Positions 7,482 to 9,201 of a stretch of 9,201 bases of DNA are shown piece after piece. The notes below the pieces were generated by a model that saw only the letters and a list, made by a program, of their open reading frames with translations, was not told where the DNA came from and did not search any database. Origin of the DNA: Bacteroidales bacterium (lineage in GTDB: Bacteria > Bacteroidota > Bacteroidia > Bacteroidales > Muribaculaceae); the NCBI GenBank assembly GCA_004554255.1, contig SFNC01000076.1, positions 1-9,201 on the forward strand, given 5' to 3'. How positions within the stretch are numbered: the first letter of the stretch is position 1; each line of letters begins with the position of its first letter. A program made the position numbers and the translations under genes.

Positions 7482-8582
7482 ATGACTCTATATCCAGCAC
7501 TGATTCTTGACGCTCTGCGCACGGTCCGCTACCCCGGCACCGGTAAAAACATCGTGGAAAGCAATATGGTGGAGGACGATATCCGCATTGACGGCAACAA
7601 GGTGTCCTTCTCCCTGATTTTCGACAAGGCCACCGACCCGTTCATGAAGTCGGTGGTAAAGGCCGCCGAACAGGCAATCCTGACTTTTGCATCGCCCGAC
7701 GCAGAAATCCGCGGCAATATCGCCGTAAAGACACGCCCGGCAACGGTACGCGAGCACGTTAATCCGCTCCCCGGCGTTAAAAACATCATCGGCGTGGCAT
7801 CCGGAAAAGGCGGCGTGGGCAAAAGCACCGTCGCCGCAAACCTTGCCGTGGCTCTTGCCGCCGAGGGATATAGCGTGGGACTGCTTGACGCCGATATTTT
7901 CGGCCCCTCGGTGCCCAAGATTTTCGGCGTGGAGGACGCTCAGCTGTACATGCACAACGTGGACGGCAAGGACCTTATCATCCCCGTTGAGAAATATGGC
8001 GTGAAGCTGCTGTCCATCGGATTCCTCGTAGACCGCGACAGCGCCGTGCTTTGGCGCGGCGGCATGGCCTCGAACGCTCTGAAACAGCTTATAGAGCAGG
8101 CCGACTGGGGCACGCTCGACTACTTTATCATAGACATGCCGCCGGGAACATCGGACATACACCTTACCCTTGTCCAGACCCTCGGCATTACCGGCGTGGT
8201 TATCGTAAGCACACCCCAGGAAATCGCCCTGGCCGACGCTCGCAAGGGTATCGCCATGTTCGTGGGCGACAAGGTGAATGTGCCGGTTCTCGGAATAGTG
8301 GAGAACATGGCATGGTTCACCCCCGAGGAGCATCCCGACGAGCGATATTACATCTTCGGCAACGGCGGCGCGGCGCGCCTCGCCAAGGACTCCGGCCTGG
8401 AACTGCTGGCGCAGATTCCCCTGGTTGCCGCCGTGGGCGAGCACAACGACGCCGGACGGCCCATCGCCACCGAAAACAGCATCTCGGCACAGGCCTTCAT
8501 ACATCTGGCACACACCGTCACCGACGCCGTAGACCGGCGCAACGCCACCCTGCCGCCAACTCAGAATGTCATGGTTAAATAA
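7482..8582 (+). CDS. mrp: Mrp/ApbC/NBP35-family P-loop ATPase lacking cysteines
   Basis: A 366-residue MinD-type ATPase of the Mrp/ApbC family, usually described as an iron-sulfur cluster scaffold or carrier. Residues 1-80 form a MIP18/DUF59-like domain. The P-loop is the deviant Walker A GKGGVGKST (108-116), followed by DADIFGPSVP and the Walker B/switch region DMPPGTSD (218-225). ENMAWF begins at 274. In canonical Mrp proteins ENMS-x-F is followed by a CxxC pair that binds the bridging cluster; here the segment reads TPEEHPDERYYIFG. The DUF59-like domain also lacks its usual Cys, and I find no cysteine anywhere in the protein. I recall close Bacteroidetes homologues also lacking the CxxC, so this is probably a lineage form and not damage. 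Classical cluster binding is doubtful; an ATPase role in cluster assembly or protein delivery remains possible. The start lies 6 nt after trmB. Confidence 0.93.
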   Translation: MTLYPALILDALRTVRYPGTGKNIVESNMVEDDIRIDGNKVSFSLIFDKATDPFMKSVVKAAEQAILTFASPDAEIRGNIAVKTRPATVREHVNPLPGVKNIIGVASGKGGVGKSTVAANLAVALAAEGYSVGLLDADIFGPSVPKIFGVEDAQLYMHNVDGKDLIIPVEKYGVKLLSIGFLVDRDSAVLWRGGMASNALKQLIEQADWGTLDYFIIDMPPGTSDIHLTLVQTLGITGVVIVSTPQEIALADARKGIAMFVGDKVNVPVLGIVENMAWFTPEEHPDERYYIFGNGGAARLAKDSGLELLAQIPLVAAVGEHNDAGRPIATENSISAQAFIHLAHTVTDAVDRRNATLPPTQNVMVK

Positions 8583-8590
8583 ATTGTCCC

Positions 8591-9019
8591 ATGAAAATAC
8601 TGATAATAGACGGCCCCAACCTTAACCTGCTGGGCAAACGCGAGCCGGAAATCTACGGCTCGCAGACCACCGCGGACATGCTCGCGGAAGTGCGCGCCGC
8701 CGTCGGCGGCCGCGCCGAAGTAGAATACTTCCAGTCCAACCACGAGGGCGAGATAATAGACCGCCTGCACGCCGCCGGATATGCCGACGCCGACATCGCC
8801 GGCATCGTCCTCAACGCCGGCGCATACACCCACACCTCCCTCGCCATCGCCGACGCCATCGCCGCAATACCCCTCCCCGTGGTGGAAGTCCACATCACAA
8901 ACGTCCACGCACGCCCCGAAACCATCCGACACACCTCCCTGATCAGCCCCGTCTGCCGCGGCGTAATCGCCGGCTTCGGCCTCCGCTCCTACACCCTCGC
9001 CGCCCTCTCCCTCCTCTGA
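8591..9019 (+). CDS. aroQ: Type II 3-dehydroquinate dehydratase
   Basis: Catalyses dehydration of 3-dehydroquinate to 3-dehydroshikimate, the third step of the shikimate pathway to chorismate and aromatic amino acids. At 142 residues it has the usual type II size (a dodecameric, flavodoxin-like fold). Motifs in order are GPNLNLLGKREPEIYG (8-23, with flexible-loop R17 and catalytic Y22), QSNHEG (48-53), LNAGAYTHTS (74-83, with N75 and the general acid H81), and EVHITNVHARPE (99-110, with H101 and R108). All expected catalytic residues are present. The start is 8 nt after mrp, again without a Shine-Dalgarno. The 3' half is strikingly rich in C-ending codons. It is the last gene of the cluster and is followed by a hairpin. 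Confidence 0.97.
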   Translation: MKILIIDGPNLNLLGKREPEIYGSQTTADMLAEVRAAVGGRAEVEYFQSNHEGEIIDRLHAAGYADADIAGIVLNAGAYTHTSLAIADAIAAIPLPVVEVHITNVHARPETIRHTSLISPVCRGVIAGFGLRSYTLAALSLL

Positions 9020-9034
9020 CCGGTAACCCAAACC

Positions 9035-9072
9035 ACATATTGACTTATCCAACACGGCTAAGGTCAATATGT
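9035..9072 (+). terminator. Hairpin just downstream of aroQ, possible terminator
   Basis: ACATATTGAC (9035-9044) is exactly complementary to GTCAATATGT (9063-9072). TTA at 9045-9047 can further pair with TAA at 9059-9061 if one G is bulged, giving 13 pairs around an 11-nt loop. It begins 16 nt after the aroQ stop, the position expected for a terminator. The stem is AT-rich and no U-run follows (CTGCCCCC comes next), so it is not a textbook intrinsic terminator. It could instead protect the 3' end of the mRNA or be a protein-binding palindrome. Confidence 0.45.
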
Positions 9073-9099
9073 CTGCCCCCAAAATGTTCCATATAACCA

Positions 9100-9201
9100 T
9101 TTAGACCCCGTTCCCCAATATTTGTTAACGCAGGGGCGGTGTATTTTCGAGGAAATTTCGCAAGTTGAAGAGGGAATGTAGCGGGCTACATGACCGATGA
9201 G
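9100..9201 (-). repeat. Dispersed structured repeat, right copy, inverted
   Basis: Inverted copy of the element before infB. Bases 9100-9136 are the exact reverse complement of 62-98 (37 of 37). Beyond it the spacer has diverged, but the outer hairpin (9176-9191) lies at exactly the same distance from the block as in the left copy. Recognisable similarity reaches the window edge. The match does not extend inward past 9100. It lies 80 nt downstream of the aroQ stop, so this copy sits in a 3' intergenic region while the left copy sits in a 5' leader. The gene beyond the window is unknown, so this copy could equally be upstream of that gene. Confidence 0.85.
9176..9191 (-). other. Short hairpin at outer end of the right repeat
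   Basis: ATGTAGCGGGCTACAT is a perfect 7-bp stem around a GG centre, 47.5 nt from the 37-bp block. It is the counterpart of the hairpin at 8-21. The two differ at two adjacent stem pairs, and both sides of each pair have changed, so pairing is kept. Confidence 0.7.

Noticed and set aside
7488..8513. A 341-residue open frame on the minus strand opposite mrp.
   Set aside because: It mirrors the strongly biased codons of mrp, has no recognisable motif, and mrp is unmistakable on the other strand.
8561..9100. A 179-residue minus-strand frame starting 1 nt from the right repeat and running antisense to aroQ.
   Set aside because: Its start near the repeat is tempting because the left repeat also precedes an ATG. 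However, the product is a Gly/Val/Asp-rich shadow of aroQ with no family resemblance.
1..9201. The whole window as a composite transposon or integrated island bounded by inverted repeats.
   Set aside because: There is no transposase, integrase or target duplication, and the cargo is essential housekeeping genes. The outer parts of the two repeats have also diverged.

Overview
The window looks like a chromosomal segment from a GC-rich Bacteroidales bacterium, most likely of the Muribaculaceae or a close relative. The protein variants suggest this: a Bacteroidetes-style Mrp and TrmB, a short LysA, a BspA-like leucine-rich repeat protein, and an IF2 with a long Pro/Lys/Glu linker. None of the seven start codons is preceded by a Shine-Dalgarno sequence, which also fits. 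The family-level assignment is inference from memory, not from a search.

Layout: seven genes all lie on the + strand and are tightly packed. They are infB (translation initiation factor IF2), a fused folK-trmH gene (HPPK plus a SPOUT RNA methyltransferase), lysA (diaminopimelate decarboxylase), a secreted BspA-like leucine-rich repeat protein, trmB (tRNA m7G46 methyltransferase), mrp/apbC (P-loop ATPase) and aroQ (type II 3-dehydroquinase). Gaps are 12, 3, 60, 6, 6 and 8 nt, so one or two transcription units are likely. The only gap with room for an internal promoter is the 60-nt AT-rich one before the leucine-rich repeat gene. A hairpin follows aroQ. The set mixes translation and tRNA modification (infB, trmH, trmB), folate, lysine/peptidoglycan and shikimate biosynthesis (folK, lysA, aroQ), and one exported protein. 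It reads as a growth-related housekeeping cluster, not a mobile or defence island.

The most unusual non-genic signal is at the two window edges. A 37-bp sequence immediately upstream of infB (62-98) recurs perfectly in inverted orientation downstream of aroQ (9100-9136). Each copy has a small hairpin at exactly the same distance on its outer side, and two stem base pairs differ between copies by compensating changes. This is a dispersed, structured repeat of about 100 nt that runs off both ends of the window. Because essential genes lie between the copies, they are better read as two members of a genome-wide repeat family than as the ends of a transposon. They may also be why the assembled piece stops where it does.

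Other points worth a second look are the complete HPPK-TrmH fusion, an Mrp protein with no cysteine at all, and the surface or exported protein embedded in the housekeeping cluster.
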